Shown piece after piece: positions 15,755-22,248 of a DNA stretch of 22,248 bases. The notes beneath the pieces are model-generated. The model ran no database searches and had not been told where the DNA came from. It was given only the letters and a program-made list of their open reading frames with translations. The position numbers were made by a program, and so were the translations under genes. The stretch is from RGIG995 sp045543655 (lineage in GTDB: Bacteria > Bacillota > Clostridia > Oscillospirales > UBA644): the NCBI GenBank assembly GCA_045543655.1, contig JAZPXN010000042.1, forward strand, positions 1 through 22,248, in the 5' to 3' direction. How positions within the stretch are numbered: position 1 is the stretch's first letter; each line of letters begins with the position of its first letter.

Positions 15755-15795
15755 CAAAAAAAGATCCCGGAAGATCCCAAACGGGACCCTCCGGG
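15755..15795 (-). terminator. Intrinsic terminator of the feo operon
   Basis: On the minus strand a 13-bp stem (outer CCCGGA with TCCGGG, inner TCCC with GGGA, two G.U pairs, loop GTTT) is followed by ATCTTTTTTT. It lies 12 nt after the Cys-rich gene and 56 nt before the antitoxin ATG. Confidence 0.88.
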
Positions 15796-15807
15796 AGGCG
15801 TTTTTCG

Positions 15808-16026
15808 TTATTCCGCGGCCTCGTCCTTTGCGGAAGGACAGGAGCAGCAGCAAGCGCAATTGCCGGAGCAGGGGGAAGAAGCTAAGTCCCCGTTCTGCTT
15901 GGCGGAATTACAGCAGCCGTCGGGACAGCCGATGCATTTTTTTCCGCTCTTTTTCGCCTTGATCACGTACCACGCGGCAAGGCCGACGATGACGGCGATG
16001 ACGGCGACGACGATAACCGTATCCAT
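15808..16026 (-). CDS. FeoB-associated Cys-rich membrane protein
   Basis: This 72-aa protein has one N-terminal membrane helix (about 3-22) followed by KAKKSGKK and a short tail with ten cysteines (31, 34, 38, 39, 53, 57, 59, 60, 61, 63), including CIGCPDGCC and CACCCSC. This is the FeoB-associated Cys-rich family, found next to feoB in Bacillota in place of FeoC. A role in handling Fe2+ or a metal cluster at the FeoB cytoplasmic side is proposed but unproven. Start: ATG at 16026 with TAAGGAG upstream. It begins 14 nt after feoB, as the last gene of the operon. Confidence 0.93.
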   Translation of the reverse strand: MDTVIVVAVIAVIVGLAAWYVIKAKKSGKKCIGCPDGCCNSAKQNGDLASSPCSGNCACCCSCPSAKDEAAE

Positions 16027-16040
16027 AAAAATACTCCTTA

Positions 16041-18014
16041 TTATTTGGAAGTCTTCCGCCCCTTATCACCCCGCAGGCAGAGGAAAACGAGAATTCCAGC
16101 GAAGACCAGAACCGCGGCGCCACCGCACAGTGCGGGGACGGTCTGCAGAGACGCGGGAGCGGTGATGAGGGTACCGATCGTATAGACCAGGTAGCCCACG
16201 GTATAACCGACGCCCAGCTGAAGGCCGATGCCGCCCCACAGCCATTTGGCGCTCTTCATTTCGGAGTTCATAGCACCGATGGCGGCGAAGCAGGGGGGAG
16301 AGAAGAGATTGAACATCAGATAAGCAAGTGCAGCGACGGCCGTAATGGAGACCGTTTCTCCGTTTGCGTTGAGTCCGGTAATCACAGAGGTATCCTCAAA
16401 GGAAGCAACCGCGAAGCAGACTGCCAGAGTCCCGACCACGTTCTCCTTAGCGATAAATCCGGTGACGGCGGCGGCGGCCAGCTGCCAGGAAAGAACGCCC
16501 ACCAGGGGAACGATCAGATACGAAATGGGGCCGGCGATGGAGGCGAGGATGGAGGAATCGGCAGATTCGGCCACTTGGAAGGACCAGGTAAAGGACTGCA
16601 TGATCTGCACGACGGTATTACAGAGAAGGATAATCGTACCGGCCTTGACGATAAAGGACCAGCCCCGGGAGACCATAGATTTGCAGGCTCTCCAGAGGGA
16701 GGGGGCCTTATATTCGGGCAATTCGATGATAAAGAAGGATTTTTTCTTGCTGTTGCCGGTGATTCTATTGACCAACAACGCACCGATAAAGATAATGACG
16801 ATCCCGACAAAATACATCAAAGGCCCAATCCAGGGAGAATCGCTGAAAAACCCGGCAAACAGAGCGATCACCGGCAGCTTCGCACCGCAGGGCATGAAGG
16901 GAGCAAGCATTGCGGTGGCTCTCCGTTCCCGCTCGTTGCGGATGGTGCGGCAAGCCATAACGCCGGGGACGGAGCATCCCGTTCCAACGACGAAAGGAAT
17001 GACCGATCTCCCGGACAGCCCCACCTTCTTAAAGATGGGATCCAGCACCACGGAGACCCGGGCCATATAGCCGCAATCCTCCAAAAGGGCGATGAGGAAA
17101 TACATGATCATCACCAGAGGCAAGAAGCCGACCACGGCGGCAACCCCGCCGATAATGCCGTCAACCAGCAGCGCCTGAACGATATCGGGAGTATTGACCA
17201 CAAGGCCGCCCACCCATTCCTGGAAGGCTTTCAGCCAGCCCCCCAGAAGATCGGCGATCCAGGTGCCGAGGGTGGCCTGAGAAATATAGAACACGAGGAA
17301 CATGACCACGGCGAAGATGGGAATTCCCACCCATTTATTGGTCAGAACGGCGTCGATGCGATCCTGGGCGTTCTTCTTCCGGGTCAGAACCTTCCGGGTC
17401 TCTACCAGCTTCACGATCCCGTTGACGAACTTGAACCGCTTCCGGTCTTCCGCCTGGACGGCCGCTTTATCGGTGAGATCGATCTCCGCCTGCAGGTAAG
17501 GAGCCTTCTGCCCCTTGCCCACCTGGGCGATGGCGGCGGCAATCACGTCCTTCAGACCGTCGGCGGTGGTGGAGGTGGTGTTGACGACGGGACAGCCCAG
17601 CTCCGCAGAAAGAACCTCCGCGTCGATGACCGTCTCCTTTTTCTTATTGACGTCGGCCTTGTTCAGAGCAACCACCACGGGGATGCCAAGCTCCAGAAGC
17701 TGAGTGGTAAAAAACAAACTGCGGCTCAGATTGGTGGCGTCCACGATGTTGACGATCACGTCGGGGGCTTCGTTCTTGACGTAAGAACTGGTGATACTCT
17801 CTTCCGAAGTGAAGGGGGACATGGAATAGGCGCCGGGAAGATCGACGGCGATCACTTCTTCCGCAAGATCCCCGCAATAGGATTTTTTGATTGCGTGTTC
17901 TTTCTTTTCAACGGTGACCCCCGCCCAGTTGCCGACCTTTTCGTTCCGGCCGGTGAGCGCGTTATACATGGTGGTCTTCCCGCTGTTGGGATTGCCGGTT
18001 AAAGCAATTCTCAT
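16041..18014 (-). CDS. feoB: Ferrous iron transporter FeoB
   Basis: This 657-aa protein imports Fe2+. The N-terminal G domain carries G1 GNPNSGKT (7-14), G2 region GVTVEKKE (32-39), G3 DLPG (58-61) and G4 NKAD (118-121). A helical GDI-like linker follows, with a multi-span membrane domain from about residue 230. The two FeoB Gate motifs are represented by the Cys-containing GCSVPGVMACRTI-PFMPCGAKLPV block and the later AKENVVGTLAV block. The length is at the short end of the normal range. ATG at 18014 follows GGGAGGAAACGACAAC; a small AGTTG/CAACT hairpin lies just before the ribosome binding site. It is separated from feoA by 140 nt that include a terminator-like hairpin. Confidence 0.97.
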   Translation of the reverse strand: MRIALTGNPNSGKTTMYNALTGRNEKVGNWAGVTVEKKEHAIKKSYCGDLAEEVIAVDLPGAYSMSPFTSEESITSSYVKNEAPDVIVNIVDATNLSRSLFFTTQLLELGIPVVVALNKADVNKKKETVIDAEVLSAELGCPVVNTTSTTADGLKDVIAAAIAQVGKGQKAPYLQAEIDLTDKAAVQAEDRKRFKFVNGIVKLVETRKVLTRKKNAQDRIDAVLTNKWVGIPIFAVVMFLVFYISQATLGTWIADLLGGWLKAFQEWVGGLVVNTPDIVQALLVDGIIGGVAAVVGFLPLVMIMYFLIALLEDCGYMARVSVVLDPIFKKVGLSGRSVIPFVVGTGCSVPGVMACRTIRNERERRATAMLAPFMPCGAKLPVIALFAGFFSDSPWIGPLMYFVGIVIIFIGALLVNRITGNSKKKSFFIIELPEYKAPSLWRACKSMVSRGWSFIVKAGTIILLCNTVVQIMQSFTWSFQVAESADSSILASIAGPISYLIVPLVGVLSWQLAAAAVTGFIAKENVVGTLAVCFAVASFEDTSVITGLNANGETVSITAVAALAYLMFNLFSPPCFAAIGAMNSEMKSAKWLWGGIGLQLGVGYTVGYLVYTIGTLITAPASLQTVPALCGGAAVLVFAGILVFLCLRGDKGRKTSK

Positions 18015-18030
18015 GTTGTCGTTTCCTCCC

Positions 18031-18044
18031 AGTTGATAACAACT
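18031..18044 (-). other. Small hairpin just upstream of the feoB ribosome binding site
   Basis: AGTTG (18031-18035) and CAACT (18040-18044) form a 5-bp stem directly before GGGAGG. It could protect or present the binding site. The role is inference. Confidence 0.35.
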
Positions 18045-18113
18045 TTCTGCATATTTTCGTAAAACGGAATTCCGAACGGAGTCTCCGGAGTTACCTTGTG
18101 CTAACTTGACCGT

Positions 18114-18145
18114 AAAAAAAACAAGATGCTTTCGCTTCCTGTTTT
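18114..18145 (-). terminator. Terminator-like hairpin between feoA and feoB
   Basis: On the minus strand the arms AAAACAGGAAGC and GCATCTTGTTTT (one mismatch, loop GAAA) are followed by a run of eight T that overlaps the end of the stem. It begins 9 nt after the feoA stop and no clear promoter follows, so it may be a partial terminator that lowers feoB expression relative to feoA. Confidence 0.65.
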
Positions 18146-18154
18146 TTGATCCGG

Positions 18155-18367
18155 TCAGATCAGAATGGCTTCCGCCAGCTGATTGTCGATATTATAACGG
18201 CCGTCCTTGATGGAAACCACGCAACCGCCCTTCAGATGGGAAATCACCGTGATGGGCTCGCCGCTGTAGCAGCCGAGAGAGAACAGAAAGGCATCCAGCT
18301 CTTCATCGTCGGTCTCGATGGCACGAATGATATATTCGGTTCCTTCCTGTGCTTCCTTCAAGGTCAT
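18155..18367 (-). CDS. feoA: FeoA-family ferrous iron transport accessory protein
   Basis: This 70-aa SH3-like FeoA protein begins MTLKEAQEGTEYIIRAIETD and contains the FeoA core FLFSLGCYSGEPITVISHLK. FeoA is a cytoplasmic partner thought to regulate FeoB. The ATG at 18367 is preferred over an in-frame ATG at 18406: it has AGGTGA upstream and matches the usual FeoA N-terminus, while 18406 is only about 9 nt from the predicted transcript start and lacks a ribosome binding site. It is first gene of feoA-feoB-Cys-rich. A consensus promoter with an inverted repeat over the start site suggests metal-dependent repression. Confidence 0.93.
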   Translation of the reverse strand: MTLKEAQEGTEYIIRAIETDDEELDAFLFSLGCYSGEPITVISHLKGGCVVSIKDGRYNIDNQLAEAILI

Positions 18368-18397
18368 ATCCGTCACCTGATCCTGCAAATAATTAAG

Positions 18398-18415
18398 GGT
18401 TAGCATCGTCTAACC
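18398..18415. promoter_or_regulatory. Candidate metalloregulator operator of the feo operon
   Basis: An inverted repeat, GGTTAG (18398-18403) and CTAACC (18410-18415), 6-nt spacer, lies over the predicted transcription start. The half-sites match the core half-site of DtxR/IdeR boxes (AGGTTAG-CTAACCT), but the spacing is longer than the classic 1 nt. Assignment to a DtxR-family iron regulator is inference. Confidence 0.55.
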
Positions 18416-18421
18416 ACGGAT

Positions 18422-18450
18422 ATTATACTCCCATTTCCATGATTTGTCAA
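18422..18450 (-). promoter_or_regulatory. Sigma-A promoter of the feo operon
   Basis: A perfect TTGACA (18445-18450), a 17-nt spacer and a perfect TATAAT (18422-18427) on the minus strand, about 55 nt before the feoA ATG. Such a strong promoter is consistent with control by repression. Confidence 0.93.
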
Positions 18451-18486
18451 GGGGAACGGTGTACTGTTCACATTTTTTTTACAAAA

Positions 18487-19356
18487 TTATTTTCCGCCCT
18501 CTTCCTCCTCCCGAGCCCGGTATTCTGCAGGGGTCTGTCCCAGGCTTTTCCGGAAAACCTTATAGAAAAAAGCAGGGTCGGAATAGCCCACGAGGGAGGA
18601 AATCTCCGCCACGGACTTCTTCGTGCGCCGCAGAAGACGGCAGGCCTCCTCCACCCTTATTTTAATAAGGTAGTCCCGGAAGGACATGCGGGTCGTCTGC
18701 TTGAAGGTAAGGCTCACGTGGGTGAGGCTGAAATTCAATTCCCGGCTGAGATCGGACAGGGAGATCTGCTCCATATAATGCTGCGCCACGTATTCCTTAA
18801 CGGTCTTCGTGATGTTCCGCCCGTCGCCCTGCTCCGCCTCCTCCGCATCGTTCCGCAGAAGGCAGATCAAGAGAGACACCAGGCAATTCCGCAGAATTTC
18901 CTCGTACCCCGGCCGCCGTTCCATATCCTCGGCGAGCATTTTCCGCATCAGCGCCCCCACGAAGCCGTCCTGATCGTGGTAGGATTGCAGGGTCACCCGG
19001 TCGGAAAATTTCCGGTATCCGAAGCGGAGCAGATAATCGTTCAGAATTTCCTGAAACCGCTCGGCGTGAGCCAGCGTGCGATCGATAAACCCGGGCAAAA
19101 ACAGACAATTGATAATCCGAAACCCTTCCCCCGCAATCGCCCGGTAGGAATGGGTGTCGTTCCGGTTGATCAGAAAATAGTCCCCCTCGGACAGAATGAA
19201 GGTGCGGTCGTTGATGGTATGCTCCGCCCGACCGCTGACCACGTAGGCAAATTCAAAAAAGGTGTGATCGTGCGTGTTTACGTCCCGATCGGCGCATTCA
19301 GCCATCGCAACCGTACCGCCCCGCAAACGCTCGGAGGAAAGAGTCTTGCCGCTCAT
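18487..19356 (-). CDS. AraC-family transcriptional regulator with N-terminal cupin
   Basis: This 289-aa protein has an N-terminal cupin/AraC-binding domain (about 15-90, with THDHTFFEFAYVVSGRAEHT at 28-47). A C-terminal AraC double helix-turn-helix covers about 185-284, from SLSDLSRELNFSLTHVSLTF to VAEISSLVGYSDPAFFYKVF and GQTPAEYR. ATG at 19356 follows TTAAGGAGATCTT. It is divergent from an alpha-L-rhamnosidase gene, so it probably controls that gene in response to a rhamnose-containing sugar (inference). Its own promoter (minus: TTGACT 19431-19436, 18-nt spacer, TATAAT 19407-19412) overlaps the rhamnosidase promoter face to face. No clear terminator follows it before the feo promoter. Confidence 0.93.
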   Translation of the reverse strand: MSGKTLSSERLRGGTVAMAECADRDVNTHDHTFFEFAYVVSGRAEHTINDRTFILSEGDYFLINRNDTHSYRAIAGEGFRIINCLFLPGFIDRTLAHAERFQEILNDYLLRFGYRKFSDRVTLQSYHDQDGFVGALMRKMLAEDMERRPGYEEILRNCLVSLLICLLRNDAEEAEQGDGRNITKTVKEYVAQHYMEQISLSDLSRELNFSLTHVSLTFKQTTRMSFRDYLIKIRVEEACRLLRRTKKSVAEISSLVGYSDPAFFYKVFRKSLGQTPAEYRAREEEEGGK

Positions 19357-19399
19357 AAGATCTCCTTAAAAAAAGAACATGATATTAAAAAACAGGCTA

Positions 19400-19436
19400 T
19401 TGACTTATTATAACACAAATGGTATAATAAAGTCAA
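19400..19436. promoter_or_regulatory. Overlapping face-to-face promoters for the AraC regulator and rhamnosidase
   Basis: Plus strand: TTGACT (19400-19405), 17-nt spacer, TATAAT (19423-19428) with extended TGG, driving the rhamnosidase. Minus strand: TTGACT (19431-19436), 18-nt spacer, TATAAT (19407-19412), driving the regulator. The 37-bp block is nearly palindromic (outer TTGACTT/AAGTCAA), so only one polymerase could bind at a time. Confidence 0.82.
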
Positions 19437-19445
19437 GCATCAATT

Positions 19446-19466
19446 AAAAAACCGCCACCCGGCGGC
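19446..19466 (-). terminator. GC hairpin in the rhamnosidase leader, terminator-like on the minus strand
   Basis: CCGCC (19452-19456) and GGCGG (19461-19465) form a short stem. Read on the minus strand, TTTTTT (complement of 19446-19451) follows it, so it could stop antisense transcripts coming from the rhamnosidase gene. On the plus strand it is simply a hairpin in the 5' leader. A weak call. Confidence 0.4.
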
Positions 19467-19491
19467 AAAAAAAGCAAAGGGGTATTCGCAC

Positions 19492-21729
19492 ATGAAAGCA
19501 AATTGGATCAAGGCGCCGGAAGGGATGGGCTCCGTCTCTCCGGAATTCCGTAAAACCTACGCCCTGAAGGGGTCCGTCAAAAAGGCCACCGCCACCGTCT
19601 CCGCCATGGGGGTCTACAACCTCTACGTCAACGGCAAAAAGGCGGGCAACGCCGTCATGGCGCCCTTCTGGACCAGTTATCAAAACCGGGTGCAGGAGCA
19701 AACCTACGACCTGACCGGCCTTCTCGGAGAAGAAAATACCATCGCCATCCTGCTGGGGAAGGGCTGGGCCATGGGCCGCATCGGATACAGCAATCAAAGG
19801 CATTTCACCGGATTTTTCGCCGAAAATCTCTCTCTGATCGCATCGATCTGCGTGGAATACGCCGACGGCACCGTGGACGAGATCAATACCGACGAAACCT
19901 GGCAGGTCTGGACCAGCCATATTCTGGATTCGGAGATCTACGACGGAGAAACCGTAGACCGCACGGCGGAGATCAAATACGTGGGCAACGCTCTGTCAGA
20001 CGCCGGCAACCGCCCCTCCATCATCCCCCAGGAAGGGGAATACGTTACCGAGCACGAACGCATCGCGCCCTGTGAAATCATCAAAACGCCGAAAGGCGAG
20101 ACCGTTCTGGACTTCGGCCAGAACCTTGCGGGCTACGTGGAGGTTACCGTTGAGGGCAAACGGGGAGACAAAATCGTCATCACCCATGCGGAGGTGCTGG
20201 ACTCCGACGGTAATTTCTATACGGACAACCTGCGCACCGCCAAAAACCGTATCGAATATATCCTGGCCGGCGACGGGACGGAGGTCTTTAAGCCCACCTT
20301 CTGCTTCCAGGGCTTCCGGTATATCCGGCTGGACGAATTCCCGGCGGACGTGGAGGTGAAGGCGGAAAACTTCACCGCCATCGTGATCTATTCCGACATG
20401 AAGCGTACCGGGGATTTTGCCTGCGGACACGAAAAGATCAATCAGCTTTACAACAATATTATCTGGGGTCAGCGGGGCAATTTCATCGACGTACCCACCG
20501 ATTGCCCCCAGCGGGACGAGCGTCTGGGCTGGACGGGGGATGCGGAGGTCTTCTGCCGCACCGCCGCCATCAACTACGACGTAGAAAAATTCTTCCGGAA
20601 ATGGCTGGCCGATATGGCGCTGGAACAGACGCCGGAAGGGGGCGTATGGGGCATCGTTCCCCGGGTGGGGCGGTGCGGCGGCCGGATTGCCACCGGCTGG
20701 GCCGACGCGGCGGTCATCTGCCCCTGGGAAATCTATCGGGCTTACGGCGATAAGGATCTGCTCCGCAAAAATTTCGATATGATGAAAAAATGGATCGGCT
20801 ATATGCACTCCTTCGGGGAGGAAGAATTCCTCTTCGTGGGCGGCCACCATTACGGGGACTGGCTTGCCATGGACGCGGGCTACGGCGTATACGAAGGCGC
20901 CACCCAGACCGACCTGATCGCCTCGGCATTCTTCGCCTATTCCACGCAGATCGTCATCAAGGCCGGAAAGATCCTGGGCGAGGATATGACGGAATACGAA
21001 GTGCTGTACCAAAACGTTCGCCGCGCCTTCCGGGAAGCCTTCATGAAGGACGGTCTGCCCTGCATTTATCCCAAGGCAGACGCCTTCGACACCAAGCGTC
21101 CCGTGAAGGGATTGACTCAGACGTCCCTGGTGCTGATTCTCCATTTCGGTCTTTACGAAGAGGACGAACGGCAGGGGCTTGTGGATCAGCTGGCCAAGCT
21201 GATCGAGGAAAACGGCGGCCGGATGACCACCGGATTTTTGGGCACGCCCTATATTCTCCACGCCCTGTCCGAACAGGGGCGCAACGATCTGGCTTACGAT
21301 CTTCTGCTGCAGGAAGAGGCGCCCTCCTGGCTCTTCTCGGTCAATCACGGGGCCACCACCATCTGGGAGCATTGGGACAGCCTGAAGGAGGACGGAACCT
21401 TCTGGTCCACCGATATGAATTCCTTCAACCACTACGCCTACGGCGCGGTCTACGATTGGATCTTCGGCGTGGCCTTGGGGATCTCGGTGGACGACGACGG
21501 CGCAGGCTACGAGAAGATCACCGTCTCCCCCGTGGCCGACAAACGCCTGGGCTTTGCTAAGGGCTCTATTGAATCCCGCCAGGGAAAAATCGAATCTTAC
21601 TGGCGTTATCTCCCCGACGGCCGGGTGCGCTACGAGATCACCGTCCCCGCCGACACCGTCGCCACCGTCAACCTCCCCGGCAAAAACCCCGTCACCGTCT
21701 CCGGCAAAACCTACGTGGCAATCGTATAA
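19492..21729 (+). CDS. Alpha-L-rhamnosidase (GH78 family)
   Basis: This 745-aa glycoside hydrolase releases terminal alpha-L-rhamnose from glycosides. The N-terminal beta domain contains MGVYNLYVNGKKAG (39-52), typical of the rhamnosidase N domain. An (alpha/alpha)6-barrel catalytic domain spans about 300-650 and a C-terminal beta domain about 660-745. The acidic active-site cluster is visible in TDCPQRDERLGWTGDAE (336-352; Asp337, Asp342, Glu343, Asp350), and the likely base Glu626 sits in TTIWEHWDS. There is no signal peptide, so the enzyme acts inside the cell on imported oligosaccharides. ATG at 19492 has AAAGGGG upstream. It is controlled with the divergent AraC gene and followed by its own terminator. 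Confidence 0.95.
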   Translation: MKANWIKAPEGMGSVSPEFRKTYALKGSVKKATATVSAMGVYNLYVNGKKAGNAVMAPFWTSYQNRVQEQTYDLTGLLGEENTIAILLGKGWAMGRIGYSNQRHFTGFFAENLSLIASICVEYADGTVDEINTDETWQVWTSHILDSEIYDGETVDRTAEIKYVGNALSDAGNRPSIIPQEGEYVTEHERIAPCEIIKTPKGETVLDFGQNLAGYVEVTVEGKRGDKIVITHAEVLDSDGNFYTDNLRTAKNRIEYILAGDGTEVFKPTFCFQGFRYIRLDEFPADVEVKAENFTAIVIYSDMKRTGDFACGHEKINQLYNNIIWGQRGNFIDVPTDCPQRDERLGWTGDAEVFCRTAAINYDVEKFFRKWLADMALEQTPEGGVWGIVPRVGRCGGRIATGWADAAVICPWEIYRAYGDKDLLRKNFDMMKKWIGYMHSFGEEEFLFVGGHHYGDWLAMDAGYGVYEGATQTDLIASAFFAYSTQIVIKAGKILGEDMTEYEVLYQNVRRAFREAFMKDGLPCIYPKADAFDTKRPVKGLTQTSLVLILHFGLYEEDERQGLVDQLAKLIEENGGRMTTGFLGTPYILHALSEQGRNDLAYDLLLQEEAPSWLFSVNHGATTIWEHWDSLKEDGTFWSTDMNSFNHYAYGAVYDWIFGVALGISVDDDGAGYEKITVSPVADKRLGFAKGSIESRQGKIESYWRYLPDGRVRYEITVPADTVATVNLPGKNPVTVSGKTYVAIV

Positions 21730-21747
21730 AAAGCGACATAAATACAA

Positions 21748-21780
21748 CCCCCGGAAGCACACCTTCCGGGGGGAATTTTT
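21748..21780 (+). terminator. Intrinsic terminator after the rhamnosidase
   Basis: Stem CCCCCGGAAG (21748-21757) and CTTCCGGGGG (21763-21772), loop CACAC, then AATTTTT. The 10-bp stem is identical to that at 7824-7851, with a different loop. Confidence 0.92.
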
Positions 21781-21790
21781 GGCAAAATAA

Positions 21791-22101
21791 TTTCGCAGAG
21801 GTAGAAAACTCTGCGATACCTTATTTTAGCACATATTCTTAAAAAATGCAACAAAAAACATCAAAAAAAAGAAAGAGTTAACAGAAAATTCCCAAATATA
21901 CCTTTTTGGTATATTGTAATAATGTAGATTTGGTGGATTTGACGGGGGATGTGCCGTATCGGTTGCCGTCGGGATAGAGATTTCAATATGGAGAAAAATC
22001 TGCGGTCGCTGATTTTTTATCGCCGTCGGAATTTGCCGTCAATGATGCATCCGCGCCTTGGAAATGCCGGAGTTTTCCCAGAGTTTTCTACATCTGCGAA
22101 A
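21791..22101. repeat. Block bounded by a 23-bp inverted repeat (MITE-like element or structured leader)
   Basis: The 23 bases at 21791-21813 and the reverse complement of 22079-22101 agree at 22 of 23 positions; the only difference is a C/A in the middle. The element is 311 bp, starts 11 nt after the rhamnosidase terminator and ends just before the ribosome binding site of the next gene. It has no credible reading frame. Inside are a perfect AATATACC/GGTATATT hairpin (21895-21915) and several CCGTC/GACGG segments, including TTGACGG (21939-21945) and CCGTCAA (22036-22042). The left arm can also fold on itself (CGCAGAG/CTCTGCG). A MITE, or an RNA leader closed by the long stem, are the two readings. 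A clear target-site duplication is not visible. Confidence 0.6.
21895..21915 (+). promoter_or_regulatory. Inverted repeat with possible extended -10 upstream of the TasA-like gene
   Basis: Perfect 8-bp arms AATATACC and GGTATATT with a TTTTT spacer. The right arm reads TGG-TATATT, an extended -10, but no good -35 lies 17 nt upstream. It could be a regulated promoter or an operator. The core ATACC-N-TTTT-GGTAT recurs at 961-975. Confidence 0.4.
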
Positions 22102-22127
22102 AATTAAACTCTTTAGGAGGTAAAAAA

Positions 22128-22248
22128 ATGCAAAAGCAAACAAAAAAAGCATTGGTACTCAGCGTTCTGTCTCTGATGCTCTGCGTATCCATGCTGGTCG
22201 GCACCACCTTCGCGTGGTTCACCGACTCCGTCACCACCGGTGTCAACG
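22128..22248 (+). CDS. SipW/TasA-type secreted protein, N-terminal part (runs off the right edge)
   Basis: The first 40 residues begin MQKQTKKALVLSVLSLMLCV and continue SMLVGTTFAWFTDSVTTGVN. The N-terminus is basic, then comes a hydrophobic helix, then the TFAWFTD motif characteristic of SipW-dependent signal peptides found in TasA/camelysin-like biofilm or surface proteins. It would be exported and cleaved near the FAWFTD segment. ATG at 22128 has an excellent TTTAGGAGG site 7 nt upstream. The gene continues beyond the window, so domain content is unknown. A cognate SipW peptidase is not present here and would be expected nearby to the right. Confidence 0.85.
   Translation, partial: MQKQTKKALVLSVLSLMLCVSMLVGTTFAWFTDSVTTGVN

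Noticed and set aside
18454..18469. Imperfect palindrome GAAC-N8-GTTC upstream of the feo promoter, considered as a LexA box.
   Set aside because: Bacillota LexA sites have GAAC-N4-GTTC; the 8-nt spacing does not fit. It may be an unrelated element.
21794..21815. CGCAGAG/CTCTGCG hairpin considered as a second terminator after the rhamnosidase.
   Set aside because: It has no T-run after the stem, and it is better explained as the left arm of the 23-bp inverted repeat.

Overview
The window looks like a chromosomal piece of a Gram-positive-type (Bacillota, probably class Clostridia) anaerobe. Support comes from a 16S rRNA of Clostridia type, AGGAGG-like ribosome binding sites, near-consensus sigma-A promoters (TTGACA-17-TATAAT, often with an extended TGn), intrinsic terminators with T-runs, a FeoA/FeoB/Cys-rich iron operon, a DUF4080-type radical SAM protein, an ACT/PFL-family pair and a SipW/TasA-type secreted protein. 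Genus and species cannot be read safely from the sequence alone.

Layout, left to right. (1) 1-612: the 5' third of a 16S rRNA gene running leftward out of the window, with a long leader and a consensus promoter at 847-875. (2) 1161-3181 (minus): two translationally coupled Gfo/Idh/MocA oxidoreductases ending at a terminator. They diverge from an AraC/cupin regulator (3319-4191, plus) whose promoter carries a perfect 9-bp inverted repeat. (3) 4232-5950 (minus): a cobalamin-binding-domain radical SAM protein, convergent with the regulator across a bidirectional terminator. (4) 6146-7798 (plus): a lipoprotein made of tandem bacterial Ig-like (BIG2) repeats. (5) 7939-12675 (plus): argS, a solute-binding lipoprotein, an ACT-domain protein and a PFL-family (UPF0210) protein, tightly packed behind one strong promoter.

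(6) 12758-15148 (plus): a TIR / NB-ARC / TPR STAND NTPase, an NLR-like candidate anti-phage sensor, with no obvious promoter of its own. Across a shared bidirectional terminator it faces a Fic/Doc toxin (15197-15574, minus) preceded by a 42-aa antitoxin-like gene (15571-15699). (7) 15808-18367 (minus): feoA, feoB and a FeoB-associated Cys-rich membrane peptide behind a consensus promoter with an inverted repeat at the start site. (8) 18487-19356 (minus): a second AraC/cupin regulator, divergent from a GH78 alpha-L-rhamnosidase (19492-21729, plus). Their two promoters lie face to face on the same 37 bp. (9) 21730-22127: an intergenic block bounded by a 23-bp, nearly perfect inverted repeat. It is either a MITE-like element or a structured leader. 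(10) 22128 to the end: the start of a TasA/camelysin-like secreted protein.

Themes: sugar catabolism (two AraC-controlled modules), ferrous iron uptake, translation, and a compact defence/toxin locus (TIR-NLR plus Fic TA). The most worthwhile second looks are the TIR-NLR with the mini-antitoxin/Fic pair, the inverted-repeat-bounded block before the TasA-like gene, and the overlapping face-to-face promoters at the rhamnosidase locus.
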